This document shows positions 16,447 to 24,891 of a stretch of 64,000 nucleotides of DNA, in pieces. The stretch is from Mycobacterium sp. OAS707. GTDB lineage: Bacteria; Actinomycetota; Actinomycetes; Mycobacteriales; Mycobacteriaceae. The notes beneath the pieces are model-generated. The model was not told the DNA's origin, did not search any database, and saw only the letters and a list, made by a program, of their open reading frames with translations. Where the stretch lies: contig NZ_JADBDS010000004.1 of assembly GCF_014873705.1 (NCBI RefSeq), positions 372,001-436,000 on the forward strand, in the 5' to 3' direction. Both the position numbers and the translations under genes were made by a program. How positions within the stretch are numbered: position 1 is the first letter of the stretch; the number at the start of each line of letters is the position of its first letter.

Positions 16447-19208
16447 TGTCTGACGAGGACCGCCAGCAGCTGCTGAAGTTGTTGCGCACCAAGGGTATTC
16501 TGCACCGGACGGCCACACAGCCCGTCCTCAGCCGAGACGGTACCCCAGCGCGCTGGATGCTGGACTCGCTCAATGTGACGCTGACTCCAGAAGGCGCGAG
16601 CTTGGCGGCCCGATGTCTGCTGGCCGAACTCGAGTCGTTCGAAGGTCGCCAGCTCGCCACCTACGGGCTCACCGGAATTCCGCTGATGCAAAGCTGCCTG
16701 GTACTCGGCGACGGTCGTTACCTCGGTGCGCTGATTCGCAAGGAGCCCAAGAAGCACGGGTCCTTGAAGGTCATCGAAGGCGAACTGGATCCGGCTGAGC
16801 CGGTGGTCATCGTCGACGACTCGGTCAGTTCCGGGCTTTCGATGTGGAATTGCGCAAATACTCTCGAACAAGCGGGTTTTCATGTCGAGGGCGGCGTCAC
16901 TCTCGTCCGCTTCCGCTACCTGCAAGGCACCGCACTGTTGATACGCCGCGGCCTGCGGATGGCGACGGTCTTCGACATCGACGCCGATTTCATCCGCCAG
17001 ATGGACGGCGAGCCACCTCGACTCGCCAACCCGACCAAGATGTTCGGTCCATTGACGGCTACCGGCGTGCCCGCAGCGGAGGGACTGCATCCGGCGGCGC
17101 TGGCGCGCGCGGTCATCGCCGAATATCTCCGTTCCGGCCGAGTGCTTGACGGTCCTGCCAGCCTCGACGACTACTATGACGCGGCCGGTGGCTGCTGGGT
17201 GAGCCTTCGCCGCCGAACCGCGATCAACCGTCGTCCCGCGCGCGACGGCTTCTGGCATTTCCCAGGTGAGGCCGGCAACGGGGCGCCCCGCGACGTGGTG
17301 TTGGCAGCCGTGCGCACCGCCAGGCAACTCCAAGCGAAACATGATGACGCGCAGGAGGTTCTGGACGAGTGCGCTATCGCGGTGACATTCTTCACCGCAC
17401 TCGAGCAGTGCACGGTCGGTGAACTCGACAACGAGCGCTACGGCATCGTGGTGCGCAGCGCTGACCGCGACGCGACCATGGGTGGGGCGCTGCCCCGGAT
17501 GCCGGGTATCGCCAACGAGTGGCAACAGTTCTGGCATGCTGCACGTCGCAATGCCAAACTCGAGCCGCTCGAGCCGTACCGGCTGTACCGGCACGACGTC
17601 CGCAAGGCGGTCGAGCCCGGCGTCACATGGCAGCCGACCGGAGCCCCGGACTCTCCCCGCACGGCGTGGCCTGAGCACGCGGCCCGGGTGCTTGCCCGCG
17701 GCGCGCGTCTACACATCGTCGATACCGCTGCACCATCGGAATCCGTTGAGCTGCCTGATCACATCATCGGGCTGTTCGTGACCGTCTATGCCGACGGCAA
17801 GATCGTCGGGTGCACCGGCAGTTACAGCGGTGACCTCGCGGCGAAGGTGCCCGCCCTGGCTGAAGCAGCTCTTCACGACAGCCGCTTCGGCGAACCTTCT
17901 CCCGATGCCGAGATTGCGGTGGGCGTCTCGCTGCTGGCCAATGCCGTCGAGATCGGAGCGGCTTCGCCGGATTGGGTGACGCATCCGATTCGCTTCGGGG
18001 AGCAGGCGCTTCGCGTCCGCCAGGGCACGCGCGACGGTTTTCTGCTACCCGGCGTCGCCATGATGCGAAGCTGGACGCGCCGACAGTACGTCGACGAGGT
18101 CATCGACAAGGCGGGCATCACCCGGGCGCCCTATCACTGGACGCGGTATGACTGCGCGACGTGGATCGCCGACCGCGACGGTGAGCGCCCGATCGTTGAT
18201 GGGCTGCCCGCAGTGCGGGACCCAGAACCCGGCACAGCCAACCGGTTGCGTGAACTGCTGACGGAATACACCCTGCGCGTTCACACGTCGACAGAACCGC
18301 CGGTGAACCGCTACCAGGTGTTCGCCGACCGGCTTCGGACCGGTGTGCTTCCCGCGAGGCTCGCCTACGGCGCGTGGGTGAAGGCGCGGGCCGGACTGGC
18401 CACCCAGTGCGCCGAGGATCTGGACCGGCTCACCGCCACTGGTGGTTCGTCGGAGGTCGAAGACCATCCCCCTTCCATCGCTACGGCGGCCTTTACCGTT
18501 CTGGCGCAGCTGCATTCGGGTATCCATGTCGGCGACAACACCATCGACATGCTGTGGTCGGCCATCGACATCCACGGCAGGATAACGACCCATCGCGACG
18601 GCGGGCACGACCGCGACCAGGATTACGCGCCAGGGCAAGTGCTGATGGCGTTGGCCGCAGCCGCTCAGCGGGAGATGACCGACATCCGCGAACCCGACCT
18701 GCGGCGGGCGTTCAGGTATTACCGGATGAGGTTCCGTCAGAACCACTCGTGGGGCGCGGTCACCTGGTTGACGCAGGCCTTTTCGTGGTGGGCCGTCGCA
18801 TTGGACGACCCCTCGACGCTCTCGGACGCATACGAGATCGCCGACTGGGCTCTCGGGTTCCAGTCGGTGCGCTCCGGGGCGTTCCTCAACGACCACCAGG
18901 CCGATACTCCCGGCGCCACCACCGCCTTGTATCTGGAGGCTGTGGCCGCAGTGCGCGCCGCCGCTCACCATTTCGGCCACAGCGATCGCGAAACCCGTTA
19001 TGCCGCTGCCCTGTCCGCCGGCATCGGCTTTCTCGGCCGGCTGGTGTATCTGGATGCTCACCGCGCTGTTCTGCCCAATCCCGGCTGGGCGCGGGGCGGC
19101 ATCCGAATGTCGCTGACTTCCAGCGACATTCGCACCGACTATGTGCACCACGCCCTGTCGGCGGTGCTCGGCAGTCTGGACACCGAACCATACGGGTGGT
19201 CTCGATGA
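16446..19208 (+). CDS. Multidomain protein: OPRT-like PRTase, two AMMECR1 domains, alpha-toroid
   Basis: A 920-residue fusion. Residues 1-210 resemble orotate phosphoribosyltransferase, with RKEPKKHG (catalytic loop type) and the PRPP motif VVIVDDSVSSG at 120-130. Residues about 245-400 look like a degenerate AMMECR1 domain (GCWVSLRRR, then AIAVTFFTALEQC, ERYGIVVRS). Residues about 430-590 are a better AMMECR1 domain: GLFVTVYADGKIVGCTGSY with Cys456, DSRFGEPSPDAEIAVGVSLL, GFLLPGVAMM and a closing KAGI. Residues about 600-920 are a helical repeat domain of the alpha/alpha-toroid kind (QDYAPGQVLMALA; GAFLNDHQADTPGATTALYLEA). Its GTG start overlaps the precursor stop by one base, and its TGA overlaps the radical SAM ATG. 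I know of no characterised protein with this architecture; a role in peptide modification or recognition is inferred from the operon. Confidence 0.85.
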   Translation: MSDEDRQQLLKLLRTKGILHRTATQPVLSRDGTPARWMLDSLNVTLTPEGASLAARCLLAELESFEGRQLATYGLTGIPLMQSCLVLGDGRYLGALIRKEPKKHGSLKVIEGELDPAEPVVIVDDSVSSGLSMWNCANTLEQAGFHVEGGVTLVRFRYLQGTALLIRRGLRMATVFDIDADFIRQMDGEPPRLANPTKMFGPLTATGVPAAEGLHPAALARAVIAEYLRSGRVLDGPASLDDYYDAAGGCWVSLRRRTAINRRPARDGFWHFPGEAGNGAPRDVVLAAVRTARQLQAKHDDAQEVLDECAIAVTFFTALEQCTVGELDNERYGIVVRSADRDATMGGALPRMPGIANEWQQFWHAARRNAKLEPLEPYRLYRHDVRKAVEPGVTWQPTGAPDSPRTAWPEHAARVLARGARLHIVDTAAPSESVELPDHIIGLFVTVYADGKIVGCTGSYSGDLAAKVPALAEAALHDSRFGEPSPDAEIAVGVSLLANAVEIGAASPDWVTHPIRFGEQALRVRQGTRDGFLLPGVAMMRSWTRRQYVDEVIDKAGITRAPYHWTRYDCATWIADRDGERPIVDGLPAVRDPEPGTANRLRELLTEYTLRVHTSTEPPVNRYQVFADRLRTGVLPARLAYGAWVKARAGLATQCAEDLDRLTATGGSSEVEDHPPSIATAAFTVLAQLHSGIHVGDNTIDMLWSAIDIHGRITTHRDGGHDRDQDYAPGQVLMALAAAAQREMTDIREPDLRRAFRYYRMRFRQNHSWGAVTWLTQAFSWWAVALDDPSTLSDAYEIADWALGFQSVRSGAFLNDHQADTPGATTALYLEAVAAVRAAAHHFGHSDRETRYAAALSAGIGFLGRLVYLDAHRAVLPNPGWARGGIRMSLTSSDIRTDYVHHALSAVLGSLDTEPYGWSR

Positions 19209-21031
19209 AACCGATGGCACTGATCAGCGCGCCCACGTTGGCGGCGCGGTTTCCCTCGTTCCAGTTGGCCTTGCTCAAACCGCTGATCGAGCGGGCAGGT
19301 TTCGAAGTCGAACCGATGTCGTTGTTCCTTCGCTTCGGCGAGTTCGCGGGCTGGGGTTTGAACGAAGCGCTCTCCGAGGTGTCCGGCTGCATGGCCGGCG
19401 AGTGGATCTGGTCGAAGGCCGCGTTCGGTCAGTCCCTCGATGTGGACGGATATCTCGACGAGTTCGGCCCCGATCTTGCGGCGATCGCCGGGCGGGCGGG
19501 CGCCGACGTCGGCGACATCGTCGCTCTGCATCAGACGAAGGCCGAGGAGTTCGTCGAACACATCGTGTCCGACATCGATTGGACCCGTTACGGGGCGGTT
19601 GGTTTCAGCGTGGTATTCCAGCAGATGCTCGCATCCCTCGCGCTGGCCAAAGCCATCAAGCGGCGACATCCCGACATCCCGATCATCTTCGGCGGCGCGA
19701 CTTTCGAAGACGACATCGCCGGTGAAATCCTCCTCAACAATCCGCAGGTGGACTACATCCACTGCGGCGATGCGGATCAGTCCCTCCCCGAGGTGATCGG
19801 GCGGATCTACTCTCGTGCCGGGATGCATGGCGTGGCGGGCATGATGTGGCGCCAGCACGACACGGTCCAATACGAGGGCCGCGCACCGAATTTCACCGCG
19901 CTGGACGGCAATCCCATTCCCAACTTCGACGAGTACTTTCACGCCAGGCGCAGCACGGGTTACGAACGCTCCCCCGGCCGCAAGAAGGTCATGCTGCCGA
20001 TCGAGACGGCGCGCGGTTGCTGGTACGGGATGAAGAACCACTGCACGTTCTGCGGACTCAACCGGGCAGGCATGGAGTTCAGGAGCATGAAACCCGAAGG
20101 GGTGCTGCGACTGCTCAAGGCGTTGTCGTCGCGATACGGCGTACGCGACTTCAACGCGATCGACAACATCATGGCGCCCGCATACATCTCGCGGCTTTTC
20201 GGTCGGCTCGCCGACGCGCACAGTGACGTGCGCCTGCACTACGAGATCCGGCCGAAGCTGTCCCGAGCGCAGTTGCGCGACCTGCGGCGCGGCGGCCTGT
20301 TCTCGGTGCAGCCGGGTATCGAAAGCTTCAGCACCAACGTGCTGACCGCGATGCACAAGAACGTCACGGGCGTCGGCAATCTCGAATTGCTCAAGTGGAC
20401 GACCTACTACCGAATGAACAACCTGTACAACATCCTTTACGGATTTCCCGGCGAGACCGTCGACGACTACCGCACCCAAGCCGACATTCTGCGCAAGATC
20501 CCGCATCTTCAACCGCCGTACGCGATCGCCAGAGCCCGGCCCGACCGCGGCTCGCCGATGTTCGACCAACCCGAGCAGCACGAGGTGTACGGGCTGCGGC
20601 CCGCGCGCTGCTATCGCCACATCTATCCGCCGGAATACGACCTGAGTCGAGTGGCGTACTTCTTCGAACACGACACCGACCGCGGACTCGCCCCCGAGTC
20701 ATACGCCGAATGCCACAAGCTGGTAGCGGACTGGAAGCGCCGGTGGCGGCGCACGCCCAAGCCGTACCTGCGCATGGTGAAGACGTGGGAGTCGCTGACC
20801 ATTCACGACGGTCGCAGCGACGCCTATCGGCGGTACCGCTTCGACGACGCCGAAGCCGCCATCTACGAAGCCTGCACCGACGCCCGAACCTCCGAGGAAC
20901 TGCTTCAGGCGCTCGATTGCAGCGCTGAAATGCTGGACGCCGGGCTACGCCGGTTTCTCGACCTCGACCTGATGGTTCGCCTGGACGGCAGATACCTGGC
21001 CCTTGCTCTGCCCGACAATCGCCATTACTGA
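19205..21031 (+). CDS. B12-binding radical SAM enzyme of the RiPP maturation type
   Basis: A 608-residue protein. Residues 1-200 form a cobalamin-binding-like Rossmann domain (GFSVVFQQMLASLALAKAIKR, IIFGGATFEDD, VDYIHCGDAD). The radical SAM core carries Cys272, Cys280 and Cys283, a CX7CX2C cluster in RGCWYGMKNHCTFCGLNRAG, the expanded form found in RiPP maturation radical SAM protein 1. FSVQPGIESFS and LYNILYGFPGET follow. The last 70 residues (IYEACTDARTSEELLQAL) look like a small winged-helix, PqqD-like peptide-binding element. The ATG at 19205 overlaps the previous TGA; a longer open frame upstream from 18374 runs antisense-free through the fusion gene and is rejected. Family relatives modify ribosomal peptides, often by C-methylation; the substrate here is most likely the repeat protein two genes upstream. 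Confidence 0.92.
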   Translation: MKPMALISAPTLAARFPSFQLALLKPLIERAGFEVEPMSLFLRFGEFAGWGLNEALSEVSGCMAGEWIWSKAAFGQSLDVDGYLDEFGPDLAAIAGRAGADVGDIVALHQTKAEEFVEHIVSDIDWTRYGAVGFSVVFQQMLASLALAKAIKRRHPDIPIIFGGATFEDDIAGEILLNNPQVDYIHCGDADQSLPEVIGRIYSRAGMHGVAGMMWRQHDTVQYEGRAPNFTALDGNPIPNFDEYFHARRSTGYERSPGRKKVMLPIETARGCWYGMKNHCTFCGLNRAGMEFRSMKPEGVLRLLKALSSRYGVRDFNAIDNIMAPAYISRLFGRLADAHSDVRLHYEIRPKLSRAQLRDLRRGGLFSVQPGIESFSTNVLTAMHKNVTGVGNLELLKWTTYYRMNNLYNILYGFPGETVDDYRTQADILRKIPHLQPPYAIARARPDRGSPMFDQPEQHEVYGLRPARCYRHIYPPEYDLSRVAYFFEHDTDRGLAPESYAECHKLVADWKRRWRRTPKPYLRMVKTWESLTIHDGRSDAYRRYRFDDAEAAIYEACTDARTSEELLQALDCSAEMLDAGLRRFLDLDLMVRLDGRYLALALPDNRHY

Positions 21032-21041
21032 GCCGAGCGCC

Positions 21042-21338
21042 TCAGGTGAGCACCTCGTAGCCGAGCAGGAAGATCGCGGTCAAGCACAGTCCGCAGCCGA
21101 TGACGATCGTCGGCATCAGGATCATGCTGTCGAGTTCGTCGTCGTCGAGCACATCGCCTTCAAAGCGCCCGAACAGCACCCGCGCCACCCCGGTCCTGCG
21201 GAAGGTGTGCACCAGACCGCGCACGGCTTTGGTGTCGCGTCTGCGGCCGATGAACGTGCGCGACGCGAAGCCGAAAACAAACGTCAGTGCGGCGGCGCCA
21301 AGAAGCAGCCAGCCCACCGTCGCCTGAGAAATCGACAC
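21042..21338 (-). CDS. Small membrane protein with two helices
   Basis: A 98-residue protein starting with GTG (VSISQATVGW). Helix one is WLLLGAAALTFVFGFAS, a basic cytoplasmic loop follows (RTFIGRRRDTKAVRGLVHTFRR), and helix two is MPTIVIGCGLCLTAIFLLGYEVL. Function not recognised. It ends 10 bp from the radical SAM stop on the opposite strand and lies 35 bp upstream of the flavin monooxygenase genes on the same strand. It could belong to either neighbour or neither. A longer frame to 21773 is a shadow inside the next gene. Confidence 0.65.
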   Translation of the reverse strand: MSISQATVGWLLLGAAALTFVFGFASRTFIGRRRDTKAVRGLVHTFRRTGVARVLFGRFEGDVLDDDELDSMILMPTIVIGCGLCLTAIFLLGYEVLT

Positions 21339-21373
21339 ATGCACCCCCGGTGTCCACGACACCACGGGCCAGC

Positions 21374-22708
21374 CTATAGGCCCAGGTGATCCCGCAGGGT
21401 ATGCCCGTTGTACTCGGCTCGGAAACTGCCGCGCTCCTGCAGCAGGGGCACGACGCGGTCGACGAAGTCGTCGAGTCCGTGCGGAGTCAGGTGGGGCACC
21501 AGGATGAAGCCGTCGCACGCGTCGGACTGCACATGCAGATCGATCTCGTCGGCCACCTGCGTCGGTGTGCCCACGAACTGCTGCCTGCTGGTGACGGCAA
21601 TGACCAGTTCGCGGATGGACAGGTTGTCGGCCTCTGCGCGTTCCCGCCATGCCGCGGCAATGGCCTTCGGGTCGCCGTGGCGGACCCTGCCCTGCGTGAC
21701 GGTCGGGTCGTCGGCCGGTTCGACGTCCGGTAACGGGCCATCGGGGTCGTACGCGGACAGGTCCCGCTGCCACACCTGCTCGAGCATGGCAATCGCCGTC
21801 TGCGGGCCCACTTGCTGTTGGCGGATGTGGCGCGCCTTCTCGACAGCCTCATCCGCGGTGTCGCCGAGTACGAATGTCGCCGCCGGAAAGACCTTGAGCT
21901 GGTTCGGATCTCGACCATATGATGCGGCGCGGGACTTGACGTCGGCATAGTATTGCTGGCCGGCTTCGAGCGACGAATGCAGCGTGAACGCCGCATCGGC
22001 GTATTTGGCCAGGAACGCCCGGCCATCGCCGCTGTCACCGGCCTGCAGCAGCACGGGATGGCCCTGCGGAGCGCGCGGCAGCGTACTGACACCGCGGACA
22101 TCGAACTGCGGTCCGCGGTGTTCGACGACGCGAATCCGGCTGGGCTCGACATAGACTCCGTTCTCCCGGTCCGCGAGCACAGCATCGGGTGCCCAGCTGT
22201 CCCAGAACTCGCGGGCGACGGTGACGAACTCCTCGGCCCGCTTGTAGCGCTCGGAGTGGTCGAGGAATCCGCCGCGCCGGAAGTTCTCTCCGGTGAAGGC
22301 GTCCGACGAGGTGACCATGTTCCAACCAGCGCGTCCGTCGGAGAGATGGTCCAGAGTCGCGAATTGCCTTGCCACCTCGAACGGTTCGTTGAAGGTCGTA
22401 TTGATGGTCCCCGTCAGCCCGAGGTAGTCGGTGACGGCGGCCAGCGCCGCGAGCACCGTGAAAGTGTCAGGCCTGCCGACGACGTCCAAATCGTGAATTC
22501 GCCCGCGGTGCTCACGTAGTCGCAGCCCCTCGGCGAGGAAGAAGAAGTCGAACAGTCCCCGCTCAGCGGTCCGCGCCATATGGACGAACGAGTCGAATTC
22601 GATTTGGCTGCCGGAGTCGGGGTCCGACCACACGGTGGTGTTGTTGACGCCGGGGAAATGCGCAGCCAGGTGAATTTGCTTGCGGTCTTTGCCTTCTCGA
22701 ATGGCCAT
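21374..22708 (-). CDS. FMN-dependent monooxygenase, NtaA/SnaA/DszA family
   Basis: A 444-residue luciferase-fold monooxygenase. Family landmarks are IHLAAHFPGVNNTTVW, FDSFVHMARTAERGLFDFFFLAEGL, TINTTFNEPFEVARQFATLDHLSDGRAGWNMVTS and HPVLLQAGDSGDGRAFLAKYAD (each seen as shorter motifs). Relatives act on nitrilotriacetate, pristinamycin precursors, dimethylsulfone-type compounds or dibenzothiophene sulfone with FMNH2 from a partner reductase. It is the last of four same-strand genes (GNAT, two luciferase-like proteins, this one). No reductase is in the operon. The substrate is not predictable; an organosulfur role is a guess. Confidence 0.88.
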   Translation of the reverse strand: MAIREGKDRKQIHLAAHFPGVNNTTVWSDPDSGSQIEFDSFVHMARTAERGLFDFFFLAEGLRLREHRGRIHDLDVVGRPDTFTVLAALAAVTDYLGLTGTINTTFNEPFEVARQFATLDHLSDGRAGWNMVTSSDAFTGENFRRGGFLDHSERYKRAEEFVTVAREFWDSWAPDAVLADRENGVYVEPSRIRVVEHRGPQFDVRGVSTLPRAPQGHPVLLQAGDSGDGRAFLAKYADAAFTLHSSLEAGQQYYADVKSRAASYGRDPNQLKVFPAATFVLGDTADEAVEKARHIRQQQVGPQTAIAMLEQVWQRDLSAYDPDGPLPDVEPADDPTVTQGRVRHGDPKAIAAAWRERAEADNLSIRELVIAVTSRQQFVGTPTQVADEIDLHVQSDACDGFILVPHLTPHGLDDFVDRVVPLLQERGSFRAEYNGHTLRDHLGL

Positions 22709-22711
22709 GGT

Positions 22712-23827
22712 TCAGATTCCCCAGCGCTTGGCGATCAGTTCGTGTGAGCGCAGCCGGTCAGCGTGACGGTGCGTGACGGAGGTGACGACGACCTCGTCTG
22801 CGGCTGTGACGCGCTGCAGGGTCTCGAGCTTGTCGGCGACCTCGTCGGGATCACCGACGAATTGGGTTGCGGTGCGGTCTTTTACGAGTGCCAGCTGCTC
22901 ATCGGTCAGCGGCTTGACATGGTCGGGATTGGGATACGGTGCGGCGCCGTCGCCCCCGCGGATCGAGTACACCCAGTGGCCGTAGCTGGAGGCGAGATAT
23001 TGTGCTGTCGCGGTGTCGTCGGCCACCACTATGTCGGCCGACACCACGACGTACGGTTCGGCGAGCGCATCGGACGGCTGGAAGTGCGCACGATAGACGT
23101 CGATCGCGTCGAGCGCGGTGGCCGGGGTGATGTGATAGCTCGCGACGAAGGGCAGGCCGCGGGCCGCAGCCACCCGTGCACTTTGGCCCTTGCTGCTGCC
23201 GAACACCCACGGGGTGAGGCCCGCGTGCTCGCCGGGCGTCGCATGTGCGTCGACGCCGTCGATCTCGTAGCTGCCGTCGAGCATCGCCAGGATGTCGTTG
23301 ACCTGGTCGGCGAAGTCCGGCGAGACGGCCTCGGGTTGTTGCAGCACCGACATCTTGGCCCGCAGCCTCGGATTGCGCATCAGGATGGTCATGTCGAACG
23401 GCGGCGGGACGATCACGCCGCCGACGTCGAGCCATTCGGTTCGCGGCGGCTTCTTCGGCTTCTGCTCGCCCTCCTTGATCGCTTCGCGGCGCCGTTGACC
23501 GGACCGGCCGACGCCGAGGTCGATGCGGCCGGGGTGAAACGCCTCCAGCATGGCGAAGCTCTCGACGACAGCGACGGCGGTGGTCTGCCCGAGCTGGACC
23601 GCGGCCGCACCGACACGAATCCTGTTGGTGGCGACGGCGATCTGGCCGATCAGCACCGCGGGCTGTGAGCTGGCGACCGCGACGAAGTGGTGTTCGGCGA
23701 TCCAGTAGCGCTTGTAGCCCCACTGCTCGGCGTGCTGGGCCAGGTCGACGGTGTTGCGCAGCGCGGTGGCCGCGTCGCAGCCTTCGCTGATCGGCGCGAG
23801 GTCGAGGATGGACAGCGGGACACTCAT
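22712..23827 (-). CDS. Luciferase-like (LLM) flavin oxidoreductase
   Basis: A 371-residue LLM-class protein of the MsnO8 type. MSVPLSILDLAPISEGCDAATALRN opens the barrel, followed by YWIAEHHFVAVASSQPAVLIGQIA and RIRVGAAAVQL. PGRIDLGVGRSGQ and WVFGSSKGQSARVAAARGLPFVASYH match this subfamily. FMN is the likely cofactor. It ends 3 bp before the NtaA-type gene and overlaps the next upstream gene by 4 bp, so the three oxidoreductases are co-translated. The substrate is unknown. Confidence 0.88.
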   Translation of the reverse strand: MSVPLSILDLAPISEGCDAATALRNTVDLAQHAEQWGYKRYWIAEHHFVAVASSQPAVLIGQIAVATNRIRVGAAAVQLGQTTAVAVVESFAMLEAFHPGRIDLGVGRSGQRRREAIKEGEQKPKKPPRTEWLDVGGVIVPPPFDMTILMRNPRLRAKMSVLQQPEAVSPDFADQVNDILAMLDGSYEIDGVDAHATPGEHAGLTPWVFGSSKGQSARVAAARGLPFVASYHITPATALDAIDVYRAHFQPSDALAEPYVVVSADIVVADDTATAQYLASSYGHWVYSIRGGDGAAPYPNPDHVKPLTDEQLALVKDRTATQFVGDPDEVADKLETLQRVTAADEVVVTSVTHRHADRLRSHELIAKRWGI

Positions 23828-24891
23828 CGCGACCTCGCATAGCGATTTTCAGCGACCGGCAGTCCGAGCCTGGCCCGCAGTGTCTCGCCGTCGGTGTAGG
23901 CGGCGCGGAAGCGGCCCGCCCGTTGCAATAGCGGCACCACCTCGTCGACGATGATCGGTAGGTCGGTGGCGTTGACCGCGGGCCGCAGCCTGATGCCATC
24001 GACACCGGATCGTTGCCAGTGCAGCATCAGGTCGACGAGTTCGGTTGGCGTGCCGTCGAACACCAAGGCGTCGGAGCGGGCATCCGCCGTCCCGTCGAAC
24101 GTGACGTAGAGATCGGCATACACCTTGAGGCCTGCGACCTCGGTCAGAATTGCTTGCAGCGAGTCGTCGTCCTTCGGCGTGATGAAGACGAGATCGGTAC
24201 TGCGCGAGGCGAACTCGTAGATGGGTGTCGCGTGGGCGAGCGCCGACACCACGGGCTGTCCCTGCGGCGGGCGCGGGGTGATCGACGGGCCCTTGACCGA
24301 GAAGTACTTGCCGGCGAAGTCGATGTAGTGCAGCTTGTCGCGGTCGACGAACCGTCCGGTGGCGACGTCGCGGATGATGGCGTCGTCCTCCCAGCTGTCC
24401 CAGAGTCGACGGGCCACCTCGACGGCGTCGGAGGCCTCGTCGAACAGGTCGACGCCTTCGATGTCGCGCCGCCCGAAGAGTTCGGCCTCGTGCGCGGTGC
24501 CGCTGACCCGCACCTGCCAGCCGGCCCTGCCATGGGAGACAAAGTCAAGGGTGGCAATGGCTTTCGAGACGTGGAAGGGCTCGGTGTGGGTGACGGTGGC
24601 CACGGGGATGAGGCCGATGTGCTTGGTTGCCGGCGCGACCCTGGCTGCGACGAGCACGGCGTCGGGGCGGCCGGCAAGCCAACGCGGTTCGATGTCGGGA
24701 CGCCGCCGACGTTGGGCAGTGAGCGCGTCGTCGAACGTGACGAAGTCGAGCAGCCCGCGTTCGGCCGTCGTGGCCAGGCCCGCCCAGTAGCGGCCGCTGG
24801 TCACGGGCGGAAGGTCCGGCGTGTGCCGCCATGCTTCGGGATGCCAGCCGTAGCCGTCGAGGGCGACCGCGAGGTGTAGCTGCTCGGTCAT
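23824..24891 (-). CDS. Luciferase-like (LLM) flavin monooxygenase
   Basis: A 355-residue member of the NtaA/DszA-like branch of the luciferase fold, shorter than the gene at 21374. Motifs: LAVALDGYGWHPEAWR, GLLDFVTFDD, TEPFHVSKAIATLDFVSHGRAGWQ (split) and QPVVSALAHATPIYEFA, and it ends with VVPLLQRAGRFRAAYT, the same C-terminal signature as the paralogue at 21374. It overlaps both neighbours by 4 bp. Two paralogues of one subfamily in a single operon suggest a multistep degradation or a two-substrate system. Confidence 0.87.
   Translation of the reverse strand: MTEQLHLAVALDGYGWHPEAWRHTPDLPPVTSGRYWAGLATTAERGLLDFVTFDDALTAQRRRRPDIEPRWLAGRPDAVLVAARVAPATKHIGLIPVATVTHTEPFHVSKAIATLDFVSHGRAGWQVRVSGTAHEAELFGRRDIEGVDLFDEASDAVEVARRLWDSWEDDAIIRDVATGRFVDRDKLHYIDFAGKYFSVKGPSITPRPPQGQPVVSALAHATPIYEFASRSTDLVFITPKDDDSLQAILTEVAGLKVYADLYVTFDGTADARSDALVFDGTPTELVDLMLHWQRSGVDGIRLRPAVNATDLPIIVDEVVPLLQRAGRFRAAYTDGETLRARLGLPVAENRYARSR

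Noticed and set aside
15868..16518. Repetitive antisense frame (GCDLGVLWLGLADF-type units)
   Set aside because: It is only the mirror of the repeat gene's DNA repeats; the sense frame is coupled to its neighbours.
18374..19204. 277-codon N-terminal extension of the radical SAM gene
   Set aside because: It overlaps the fusion gene in another frame and is Arg/His-rich; the family begins at the B12-like domain and the ATG overlaps the previous stop.
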